A DNA stretch of 64,000 nucleotides from Rhizodiscina lignyota (Eukaryota > Ascomycota > Dothideomycetes > Aulographales > Rhizodiscinaceae), in NCBI GenBank assembly GCA_010015805.1, contig ML978125.1, forward strand, positions 496,001 to 560,000, in the 5' to 3' direction. This document shows positions 33,230-43,240 of this stretch, one piece after another (position 1 is the first letter of the stretch; each line of letters starts with the position of its first letter). A program made the position numbers and the translations under genes. The notes below the pieces were generated by a model, which was not told the DNA's origin, did not search any database, and worked only from the letters and a program-made list of their open reading frames with translations.

Positions 33230-35275
33230 TTAGCTAGGAAGCTCATGCTTAACCTCAGCTGGAAGCTCATACTTAAAATCAGTAGGAAGCTCGTGCCTAA
33301 TCTCAGTATCAAGCTCGTGTTTAACCTCATTTGATTGCAACTCCCCGGGCATAGATTGACCCGACATCTCCCTCACCGCATGCCTATCTGCGCTAAGTTC
33401 CACGCGCTTCTTGTCCATTATCATCGGGGGAAGCGGATTATTGGTCTCTAGTTCAGCAATTGCAGGCTCCCTCTTTCGTCGCCGGAGAAACCAAGCAACG
33501 CCCAAGAGAAGAGCGAGGCCTAAGACACCGCCAACAACGCCACCCGCAATAGCTCCAGTATGATTGTGAGAAGTCGAGCTGGAAGTGTTTGATGCTGGCG
33601 AGGTGGGGTTGGCCGTGGGGTTGGATGAGGAATTGGATGAGGAGTTGGACGATGAACTTGATGATCCTTCAAACAGTGCCTTTAACCCTGAAGTAGTCCA
33701 AGACGAAGGGAATCGGCTCCCTCGCTGTTTGTAGTACGCTTGTATCGCTGCTGGCGTGTCGTAGTCGGGCATGCTGGAATCCCACTGGTCAGCCCATTGT
33801 AACGCCGTGAGATCAAAGACCTTCAAGCCCTGTGCAAACTTGTCTGGGTCATTAATCGCCAGGCCGAATGAGCTATTCGGTCCGGGCGGTCCATCATTGT
33901 TTATCGCTGCAAGTGTCGGGTTGAAGCCGCCGATGCTGATCATTTGCCGCCCAATCGAATTGCATGTGTGCCGAACGCGCGGGTCGCTCGGGGTGTAATT
34001 TGCTTTGAACCAGGTGAAAGCAGGCAGTGAGAGGACATAGACTGAGTCTAGTTTCTGATTTGCGGTGATATCAGCCGGGCTTGGATTTTGACCTAAAATC
34101 CCGGGGCCATGTCCGCCGCCATACACGAAGATTTCTGTGTTGTCATGTAAGTTTAAGTGGCACTAGTTAAGGAGAATAATAATTACCGAAAGTACTGTTG
34201 TCAGCTGCTGATGCGCTAACGGTACAGAACTTGTCTCGATCACTCGGAATGTCCCCGGATGCAGTTTGGCTGTACCAAGAGTCTGAAGCTAGATCCAACA
34301 CGGCTATGTTCGCAAGGGATGCGTATGCTTCGCCATCGGTAAAAGTACTTGGATCCGGAGCAACTTGGCCTACAAGGGCGACCGCCAGGCCCTCTTTGCC
34401 CCAAGTCGGAACGTAGGCCAAACCTCCGTTTACTGCCGTACCCGTAGAGGAGACTCCTGATGATGAGTAGTTGGACAGCTTCTGGCTTGTAAAATTGAAG
34501 AACTGAATGCCCTCTCTCGCAATTGATGCAGTCGAACCCTCCGGCGCTTTCGTGCTCGTAGCGTCGGAAACTACTCCGCCGAGATAAAAGCCTCCGATGC
34601 TACCGCTCCCGGCGTCACCTGCTTCTGGTCGGACAAGATTTTGCCATATTGGATCATTGGAGGTGTCCACCTTGCTCCAATTGCCACCTAAGTTGCCTGA
34701 GTTCTGAGCAAATTTCCAGAGTGCTTCAGGCGGCGGAGAGTCGCCCGTCGACCCTGGCGCATTACTCATTGCTCCGCCATAAAGATACGCAGTGTGCCGC
34801 AAGCTATCTTGCCAGAATGAAAGCTCATTAAAGTTCGGGCAAGACTGTTTGTCGATAAACGTAATTGATATGTTCTTGCTTCCGGCAGATGCATTGGTGG
34901 AGAAATTTGAGCCCAGATCGATGGCGATTGTTTGGTTCACTTTAGTACATCAGCATCCGTCAAAGCTGTGGTTTTGCTGTTGTTGGATGATATTATCGAC
35001 TCACGAATTTGCTGATTGGTGGTATTGCCATCTGAGATCGTGTACTCTCCGCCGTCGATGTAAAGTCCATGCCCAAGAATGAACGCTAGGGATTAAAGTC
35101 ATCAGTGCAAAAAGCATAAAGCTAATATCTTGCTGAACTTACAGCCATGATAAAACCTCCGAACAAATCCTTTACGGAGTTGTGTTTCAGTAGATTGCGC
35201 ACGCGAAAACGAAGCGATCACGAGGAGGAAACATAGAGCGGGAAAGGAGAGACTTGGATTTGACATCGTGGACAT
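33230..35275 (-). CDS. Secreted/membrane kelch-repeat protein with C-terminal octapeptide repeats
   Basis: Type I membrane protein of 623 aa. Exons 35275-35143, 35085-35005, 34939-34187 and 34134-33230. A signal peptide is clear (LSFPALCFLLVIASFSRAQ). Kelch-like elements follow: ILGHGLYIDGGEYT, AYLYGGAMSN, EGIQFFNFTSQKLSNYSS, EIFVYGGGHGPG, and the strand pair MISIGGFN. A Ser/Asn/Thr stalk (about 480-515) precedes one transmembrane helix at about 516-539 (GGVVGGVLGLALLLGVAWFL) and the stop-transfer RRRKRE. The cytosolic tail ends in four 8-residue repeats (EVKHELDT, EIRHELPT, DFKYELPA, EVKHELPS; residues 592-623). Two in-frame ATGs lie three codons apart (35275, 35266). The layout matches fungal kelch wall/membrane proteins of unknown ligand. 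Confidence 0.87.
33233..33328 (-). repeat. Four in-frame 24-bp repeats encoding octapeptides
   Basis: The last 96 coding bases of the kelch gene are four tandem 24-base units, each encoding an octapeptide of the form (E/D)-aliphatic/F-K/R-H/Y-E-L-P-x. The protein pattern is conserved better than the DNA, which suggests selection on the peptide. Confidence 0.85.
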
Positions 35276-36541
35276 TCAGAGACAAAGAGACAGAATAACC
35301 ATCTTGAACGACCGTTAACACTGTCGACGGCTAGGGCACTGACAACGCTGGTGAAGTCAACAACGACAAACGCGACGGTTGTAAACTCTTTTTCAACGTG
35401 ATAGAAGTCTGACTCTATCTGTGCACGTGTATCTTACGATGACACGGCGACACGGCGACACGGCGCATCGTTACACACACGACGAGGCGCCTTTTTACTT
35501 TAAAATTACGGCCCTCGTCTATCGCAGTATATCATAGGTCCGGGAATTCTCATTCGTCAAATTGCCATGGTTTTGAGGCTCTCGTTCAATAACGCCACTG
35601 CAGATCTAGGCGAAATATTATTCCTCCGTCTTATTCCAACGCCGGTGGGTAATCTTGTTTATGTCGCGCGAGTTTTCTCCTTTTAGGAACCCTGTGTTGC
35701 GTACATATGTATAATTTGAGGAAAGTGGTGCTTTATTTTACAAGGGATATGCCACGGAATGTCTGGCAGCGCTCGAGCTGACAGAAATGCTCAAAGGGTA
35801 GACGATAGGGAGTTGATAGGTAGTTGATGAGAAGACCTGGAGGATGATTTGAATTGTCCGTTCTTTGTACCTAGGTTGCCGGTCTCCAGGTTATTAATAG
35901 TACTTACTTACCTAATAAAGGGTTAGGGTTTATGGAAAGCCGTAATATTAGACTCGAGCCAAATGGAATAGAGCACTGTTCATATTTGACAAAGACAAAT
36001 GTAACGAGTTACGTCACGATCGATATCACACTTCGCCTTCTCAGGTTGATTGCTTTCGACCCCTACTTGGAGAAGAAAGTTGAAACTGAAAGAGAGGAGT
36101 TACTTACCTTGCCTCGAGGACAACAAACCGGAGCAAATGTAACTACTGAAGGCAAGCGGGACTATCTCTGAAAGCTTAGCTCTACGTTATATAAATCGTT
36201 TCATTGCGAGAAATGCGCATACTCTCGACACGGGTGAACTGATCAGCCCCCCGAGTTCAATTTCGGGATATCTCTACTCAAACTTGTGCTAGATCATCAA
36301 CTAGTTATGCATCGTACTTTTCGACATGTAGGGTCGCCGTTTGGGCCCACCAAAATACAGCAGAAAGTCCGTGCTCAAGAGATGTACTCAATGCCGATCG
36401 AAAAGACTCCGATGCAATGGACTCGACGGACTCTTCAACATCGTCTCGAAAGGGAAATGGAGCGTACTACGACGAAGGTAAACAGTGTTACGCAGCATGT
36501 AATGAGTCTTTGAAACCAATATCACGGCTCTGTTCTCGCTT
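35276..36541. other. Intergenic, kelch promoter and AT-rich spacer
   Basis: 1.27 kb without a recognised gene. It holds a short tandem repeat at 35441-35464, an AT-rich stretch (about 35500-36050) and a weak hairpin CCCGA/TCGGG near 36249. Confidence 0.5.
35441..35464. repeat. 8-bp tandem repeat, three perfect copies
   Basis: GACACGGC is repeated three times head to tail, about 166 bases upstream of the kelch start codon. It could be a cluster of transcription-factor sites or a simple microsatellite. Confidence 0.9.
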
Positions 36542-38341
36542 CTAAACTTTCAGAATCACAATATCGAGCTCTTCCTCGCCCACTGCATCTCGTATGTCAA
36601 TGTTGCTTGCCGATGTCGTTGTAGATAGAGCACCGTTTCGATAAACCGCCCACTTATGCCCGTTGGGGAGGTTCTTCACTGTAAAGCTGATTTTATGGAC
36701 CGCCGCGTCCCAGCTCTTGAGCGTCACGATCATGCCCTGCATATCCTCGTCCCATGATCCTCTTAAGCAATCAACATCTTGAGACAGGTCAAGACCATCA
36801 ACGTACGGCCTCTTGGCAACATCTTCTCGAGTCCAAGGGTGATCCCACATCTTCTTCTGCCCGTCCTCCACATTGAATCTGCCATATCCAATCGCGGCGT
36901 TGCCGGTGAAGGGGTCCATGTGAGTCCAATTCGCATCCTCGTCCACCTGCTGGTCATTCCGTGGGTAGAAGAGGCCACCATTTTCCCAGGTAGGCTTCAG
37001 TCTGGCGTCTGCATAGTCAAGCAGAGCGTTCAGTTCCGCCGTTTTCCCCAGCTCCGATAGCCATTTCACAACGTAACCAAAAGTTGGTTGAGTGTATGGA
37101 AATTTGATCATGCCTTTATTGCTGAAGAAGAACTCCTTTGCATGCTTCAGTGTCTCTGGCGAGTCGGGTGCGGCGCCTTCTTTGTTTACGAGCTCGCGGA
37201 ACTTCGTGCCCACCATGGTATGCTGCACTTCGGTTTTGCCGTCGATGTTGGTGATATATCCAAGCGACTGCTTGTCGTAGACAGATCTAACAAAATCCGA
37301 GTTCCATGTATTCATAAATGCGTTCGCCCATGCAGTAAAGTCAAGACCGTGGGCGGGCATAACATTCTTCTGGCGCATTCTCCAAGCGTTGACGTAGAGG
37401 CTATCGTCCGTCTGGATCATCTTTCTTTCTGCAGTAGCAGCGCGATACTTTGGCAGGATTTCACCGATCGTGTCAGTACCGTCGCGAACGTCATTATATC
37501 TCATTGCTATGAGCTGCAGATAATCAAGTCAAAAAATTACCAGCATTAGATATTGGGTGAATACTCACCGGAAACTGATTGCAGACGACAAAGACGAGGT
37601 TAGGCTCACAACACACACCTGCCCAACCACTTCGTTCCATCTCATTTAAGATGGCACGTTGTAGACTCCGGTTGTCGTACTTGAAAGCCTCTGGCCCAAA
37701 TCCCCAGAAAATCGGATCCCAGTTGAACACAATTGAGCCCGGCTTCTCAAATTCGTCGCTATCAAAAAGCCATGCGTACAAAGAGGTCATGAGCAGGAGG
37801 TGGCCTGAGTACATGATGTTTTCGGTCACAACCTATGTTAAGTAACTAAATCAGCACAAGTCCCGACTGCTCTTCGCATGACGGAACAACGAACCGGATC
37901 AGCCCATGGCTTTCTTAACTCCTTCAAGTCTGGATCGACCCTGATGCCGCTTTGGCTGGTGAGATACCAGTAGCCCCAGACCTCCCTTCGCAACATCTTG
38001 AGAATAAGGTTGCGCATGAGCGGTTGGAAGAGCGAGCGCATAGCAGGCATATGGTGATAGTGTGCTAGTCCAGCCGCATATGCCATAGTAGCCAATTGGT
38101 AACGGTAGGCATCCAAGAATTCCTGGCCGGGTTCTTGAGCGCCCATGTGAGGCCAATTCCCATCTGTCGCAGATGCTAGGTTGTGAAAGTGGCGAAGATG
38201 TCCTGCTTGTTGCCTTGAAAATTTTGGGTATTTGCTGAGGTCAAGGGACAGCTTTGTAGAGACATCATGTTGACTGTCCTCTCCATTCGTCGTAAGGCGA
38301 AGAGATTCCACCTGCTGCGTGACTGTGGTGGTGGTGGCCAT
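36542..38341 (-). CDS. Linalool dehydratase/isomerase-like protein
   Basis: Exons 38341-37895, 37832-37569 and 37513-36542 give 560 aa. No signal peptide. The middle region carries the linalool dehydratase/isomerase (LDI) fold markers: ENIMYSGHLLLMTSLYAWLF (Met156, His160) and SGWAGVCCEPNLVFVVCNQ (Cys224, Phe230, Cys233). From memory, the bacterial enzyme's pocket includes Met125, His129, Cys171, Phe177 and Cys180. The spacings M-x3-H and C-x5-F-x2-C are the same here. Tryptophan- and tyrosine-rich helices (REVWGYWYLTSQSG, NWDPIFWGFGPEAF, ENGGLFYPRND) fit the alpha/alpha-barrel. Fungal members of this Pfam family have no firmly known reaction, so terpene alcohol hydration or isomerisation is inference. 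Intron 1 uses the uncommon donor GTTCGT. The gene is divergent from a Zn2Cys6 regulator. Confidence 0.8.
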
Positions 38342-39341
38342 GACCGTAAGATTAATGGAAACAAGTGCGAGAAAATGTAGGCTTAAGATCGAACAAGAGG
38401 AACAAAGCAGAAGTACTTGATCTGTCGTGCGATATTTGGTATTTCGTAGTGGCTATGTTCTGTTCGCTGCAGGTCGGTTCGGCGATATGGCGGTCAGCGC
38501 CGGGCGAACTAGCGAACCGTTTGCAACGAAGAGATCAGCAGCGATGAAAGCTCGGTGTGTTAAACAAATACGTCACAGCAGTAAGAGGAAGAACGTGCAA
38601 TTTGACTGCCGATGCGGGGGTTGGCTTGAAGGAAAGACATTTCAAGGGGTTAATCCACGGAGATTGTCCATTAATAAGGCAGGATCTAATTCCGCACATA
38701 ATGACCGAAGATGCAGAAAAGTAGGGGACTGCTCTGGGCCCGCAGTCCCAGTCGAGCCGCGGTAGTCTGTAGAAATATCACGGCTTTTGGAAAGACCGCT
38801 TTTGCTCCGCGGTTGACCTCGAGTGGACTTTGCATCGGTCGTATCCTAGCCTCTCACGTGATCTCAGTCTGTGCACGCCACAAAGGCTCCAAATTCTTGC
38901 TCAAGTCAGTTAGTTAGTTTCCAGATAAGCACCAATAATGATATAATATGCCACCAGCGTGATCCTTTCAGGCTATCATCGGCAACGCAAGGCCGCTAGC
39001 TTGATTTGGCCCGTATTTAGAGTGACAGGGATGGCTCTGCGACATCTCGACCTCAACTTCTTTAGGTAATCAGTAGACGCATGCTTGAATTATTGAATAC
39101 CTTACCAGTCTTTAATGCGTTTCCTCCTGACCTCTAAGCATTTCCAAATTGCCTCCTGTTGGAGAAGGCCACGCTTACACATGGAGATGAGCGCTATTTT
39201 CCCTGATTAGCTCTGTATGGCGGCTCTGCGTTGCCACACTGCTAGGATATTCAAAGTGCTGTCAACCATGGACAATATTCGAATCATCCACCAAACTCCA
39301 GCTGTGTTTCAAAGAAGTTTCGAGATACATTCGCAGCTCAG
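38342..39341. promoter_or_regulatory. 1-kb divergent promoter between LDI-like gene and Zn2Cys6 factor
   Basis: No gene recognised. It must contain promoters for both neighbours. I did not find a clear inverted CGG pair of the kind Zn2Cys6 proteins bind, beyond isolated CGG triplets. Confidence 0.45.
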
Positions 39342-40719
39342 ATGTCGGCGTCCCTGATGTGGATTCAATACGATTACCAAAACCGCCCCATCAACGGATT
39401 GACGGGCCCCCCATGGACGCGGCGTCCGCACAAGAAGTCTCGAGGAGGGTGCCAAGAATGCAAGAGGCGGCGAATCAAAGTAGGTTAATCCCACTATTCA
39501 CAAGATTTCGATCTAATTCGAACAACAGTGTGACGAGGAACGTCCCCAATGCGGACAGTGCATGGCGAGCTCTGCGGCATGCTGCTACAGCAAATCCACC
39601 CGAAATGGCCGTATCGACCACCACGCCGACTTCGATGACATTAGCCGATCCGCCAGCCCGTTAATATTGGAAGGCAAGGTTTCTGAAGTTGATGTCTTTG
39701 AGGCGGCCATCGACTCGATTGCAGATATGCAAGGCTGGCCGAAGATAGCGTCAAACCGGACCTACGTTGAGCTTCTTTCACACTTCCGTAATCAGACCGT
39801 GACAACGATTAGCTCACCTACTGGCCAGGAGATTATTCTTTCGTATGTCACTCGGTTTTTCGCTCTCTGCCCGGTTCTCCTGCATCCTGTCCTGGCATTG
39901 ACCTCGGCCCATCTCACCTCTGTTGGAGCTCAATCCCATCATCTCCAAGTAACCTCGCTATACCACACTCAACTGGCCTTAAACCTCTACAACTTCAAGC
40001 TCCATAGGATGCGAGCGCGTCAGGAGAGGGATGCAGTGATAGCACCTTGTCTTATCCTCACAGCACTGTTCTTCACCAGTGGGGAGCCCTGGATATTTCC
40101 GGATCCAGAGTCTCCTAACAAGCTAGCCTGGCCAACATTGCTCTCTGGCTTATGGTTACTGTTCCAATCTCCGGAGTTCCAACCTAATGAGAGCTCTTGG
40201 TTGCCTTTCATCCGCGAATCTCAAATAATCGTTGCTACTGCACCAACAAGAGCGGGGCCTGGGGAGTGTCTCGTTAGGTTGCTGCATGATATCGTGACTG
40301 AGAGTCATAACCATTTGGGCGATGAGTTTCTTGAGGGCGAGCGCACGAATTCATACCTGCCGGCCTTGCACGCGTTAGCTCCTGTTCTCAAAGCACATTT
40401 CGATCCGGACACCAAAACATTGGGCGGCCCATGCGTGGACGTCGCCGACTTTGTCTCACTCATGCGATTTCCGTCGCATCTATGCAGTGAATTTATCAAA
40501 CGTCTCTCAGAACATGACAATACTGCGCTACTACTCGTCGGCTTTTGGTTCGCGCTGGTGGCTCAACTTCAGCATTGTCAGTGGTGGTGCTTGCGGCGGG
40601 CTCTTACTGAAGGCAGAGCTATTTATTCATGCTTAAGCAAGGCACCGCCCATCAATTGGAAGTTTGATCAGGCTCTTCTCGTCCTTTCAAGTGTATTCGC
40701 AGACACACCTTCCATCTGA
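39342..40719 (+). CDS. Zn(II)2Cys6 transcription factor
   Basis: Fungal binuclear zinc cluster regulator, 442 aa, exons 39342-39479 and 39529-40719. The DNA-binding domain straddles the intron: Cys37, Cys40, then Cys47, Cys54, Cys57 and Cys64 (GGCQECKRRRIK, then CDEERPQCGQC). A basic lead (TRRPHKKSRGG) precedes it. The rest resembles the Upc2/sterol-uptake-type or aflatoxin-regulator-type C-terminal region (YVELLSHFRNQTVTTISS, FFALCPVLLHPVLALTSAHL, CLILTALFFTSGEPW). No fungal_trans domain of the Gal4 type is evident. Two in-frame ATGs occur (39342, 39357). Its head-to-head position with the LDI-like gene suggests a pathway-specific regulator, which is inference. Confidence 0.88.
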
Positions 40720-42334
40720 TAATAAAATACACAAACTTTCAGACTTCCATACCTGCCGTAAGCGGCTTTCTTATCTATAAGACACTGGTCATACTCGATG
40801 CTGCTGTTTGACCAGATTTAGCTCACTCGTGAATGCACTGGCATCTACTGGTTCACTACCGCAGAAGCGTTGCTATTTGCGCGTCTAGCCGTATAGCTTA
40901 TGGCTAAAGGCTCTTCATCGTCGTTCATGAAGTCTCCGTTGACTTGAGCCTAGTGTAAGATACATCATACGTGGTATCACTCTTCTACGACGACACGACC
41001 ATACTCGAAACCAGAACGAGTTTTGCAAATACCATTCTTCCGCCGGCCGCACACACGTTTGAAGTATCCATCAGGTAAACGGGTAGCCTTATTCTATTCC
41101 AAATCGCATAGCATTACAACCTTCCTGACTCTGTAGTCAGTTTTTCTTCCGAACTGGGATGCGAAGCTTTGCAGGATGGATTATATATACTGGGGTACTT
41201 CTTCCAATCCCGTACGTATGATGCTGAGATCTGACTTAATCCTCCTACCTGCCATTCTTCCAAGCTGTCACGCAAGATATCTGAAACTCAGTCATATTTA
41301 CGCTTATCCCTCTTCTGCTGTCGTATGCGTGGTGCTGAGACTTTACTTGATCCCGCACTTACCCTTCTTCCGCGCCAGCAAGCAAGCCCTTCGACGGTTA
41401 ACTATATTCTTGGATATCCTTCGTCCGGTCCCATATACACAAAATTCGCAATTTCCTTCATTCCGTAGCTGTCATTTTTCCCAGCTGGCATACCAGGATC
41501 GAAGCGTCAATCTAATCAAGAGAGGTCCTTCTTCTATTCCCGTAGGCCACGGTAGGAAGCGAGGCTCCGGCCAAAGGGTCAATCATGAAAAACATGGTGA
41601 TTGCTGAGTGTGTTTGTGAAGGATTTTCGCGCCTGCGTTGGTGTCTCTGGAAGAAGAAGGACGGAGAGACAAAGAGCAGAAGAGAGGGAGAGGGCCCTTA
41701 AATACTCTGGTGGAAGCAGAGCAAAACCACATATGCACTCACATATGCGATTATTCCATCTGCTTCCCCCCTCCGATGAATCGCCTCTGAGGGGCTTGTG
41801 CCGCACAGTATTTCGGCCTCGTTTTACTCTCTATTGTCATTCTTCTGTGCTGGGATGCATGGCCTTGAAGGGTTAGTTATACCTGTACATATACCTCCTC
41901 TACTCCCATAACGGCATCTTTAAACTTAGCTTAACTCTAAGCGTGCCCGTCTTTCTGGCAAATGCCCAAGCTATCTGAGCATATACTGGAATCGCTAGTC
42001 CCTCTCTTCTAAGCCAGCGTCGATGATGTCAAAACGCATGGAGATTCCACGAGCGTGCTTCTTCTGACGCAAGGCGCATGACGCCGGAGGTTGGATTAGG
42101 GATCCAATTCACCCACTTCGAATGATAGCTTACGTGGAGTGAATGCAGTATAGTCAGCAAAGAGAGCACTGTTTCAGCGACGATTCACGATTCACGGCAC
42201 ATCCAAGTGAACAGGAGGAGAAAGTCGCTCAACTCATTGGGTATCTCTGTCAAACCCCTCCATCCCGTCCCATAACGCCACGCAATGCAATGTCGAAAGT
42301 CAATGCTGCAAGTCAATGTCGAAAACCGCAGAAC
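40720..42334. other. Intergenic, 1.6 kb, with a diverged short duplication
   Basis: No gene recognised. Two related stretches of about 65 bases, near 41209-41275 and 41319-41385, share GTGCTGAGA/ATGCTGAGA, ACTT(A/G)ATCC and CTTCC blocks in the same order. They may be an old local duplication. Confidence 0.4.
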
Positions 42335-42948
42335 CTACTCTGCAGCCGGTCCTCCCTTCCGTCCACGGCCACGGCGACGAGGCGCCGGCCGTCCACCTCT
42401 CGTCGGTGGCCCTGCTCCCGGTCGTGGCGGCAGCGGGTGCTTATTCTGCATGTCTTTAGCTATTTGACAAAGCTGATGCGAAGAGGTAGATTCACGCGAC
42501 GCGCAGGCGGCTCCTTCTTTGGTCGCTTGCTCAGGACCGCCACCAAGTCATCCTCGTCATCGTCCTCGAGGCCCTTGAGCTGCTCCGCACGTGGAGGTGG
42601 AGCGCCGGCATGGTGCCTGCGACCATGCGGGTCGAACTTATGGAGTCGGGATGGCGGCGGTGGCATGTCTTCGTACCGCATTGGCGGCTTGATCTGCGCG
42701 GCTTCAGTGAGGTACCGGTTTGCTTCCTTCGCCGAGAACGGGGTCCTCTCTCCCTCCTTGGGGTGCGGGCGGTCGGGGCAGTCGTCGCCGAAGTGGGTGT
42801 TCGCACCGCAGGCGTAGCAGCTGACGATCATCCTGTCGACCTTTCTGATCTCTTCCTTCCACGGAAGGAAAGAGCGGAAGCGAAAGTAGCATTCTGGTTC
42901 GGCGTGGCCGACATCATCGCAGGTGCTGCAGCGTGTGGAAGAGGACAT
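42335..42948 (-). CDS. Short Air1/Air2-like CCHC zinc-knuckle protein
   Basis: Exons 42948-42496 and 42445-42335, joined by a 50-nt intron (GTGAAT, GCTAAA, GCAG), give 187 aa. Two CCHC knuckles are present: Cys7-Cys10-His15-Cys20 (CSTCDDVGHAEPEC) and Cys44-Cys47-His52-Cys57 (CYACGANTHFGDDC). The spacing and the HFGDDCP motif match the last two knuckles of fungal Air1/Air2, the RNA-binding subunits of the nuclear TRAMP exosome cofactor. The C terminus is Pro/Arg-rich and ends in an RGG-like basic tail (PTRGGRPAPRRRGRGRKGG). The first three knuckles of full-length Air are absent. It may be a short paralogue or a separate family. The frame stays open for 38 codons upstream of 42948, so an N-terminal exon cannot be excluded. 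Confidence 0.75.
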
Positions 42949-43240
42949 TTTGAGAGCGTGATTTTTGGTTGTATGTTTCTCAAAATGTGAGGTTTGTGTG
43001 TTGTTTGTTGTTGAAAAATCCCAGAGGAAAGAGGATATAACATGAAAGAGGTGCACGTGCAACTTAGTAACTAATTACTAAGCTGAGGCTGGCACATTTG
43101 GACAACCCCTGCTAGCGCACGGAAATCTTGGCATGCAAGCGTGGGAATTTTTTAGTGGGTCGTCGTTTTGCTCCCACCGACTTCCATTCCATGCGTCGTT
43201 CAAAGGCCCAGTGAGCGGTTTCTTTGACGATTCGGTCACC
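42949..43240. promoter_or_regulatory. Shared promoter between Air-like gene and NOP13
   Basis: A 292-base divergent spacer between two predicted nuclear RNA-processing genes. A further in-frame ATG for NOP13 is at 43133, but the CACCATGG at 43241 is the better start context. Confidence 0.45.

Noticed and set aside
36246-36275. T-arm-like hairpin CCCGA...TCGGG with GTTCAATT
   Set aside because: The loop is eight bases and no D arm, anticodon arm or acceptor stem can be found upstream.
42143-42817. 224-aa plus-strand frame opposite the zinc-knuckle gene
   Set aside because: Antisense of a GC-rich gene with clear CCHC motifs on the other strand.
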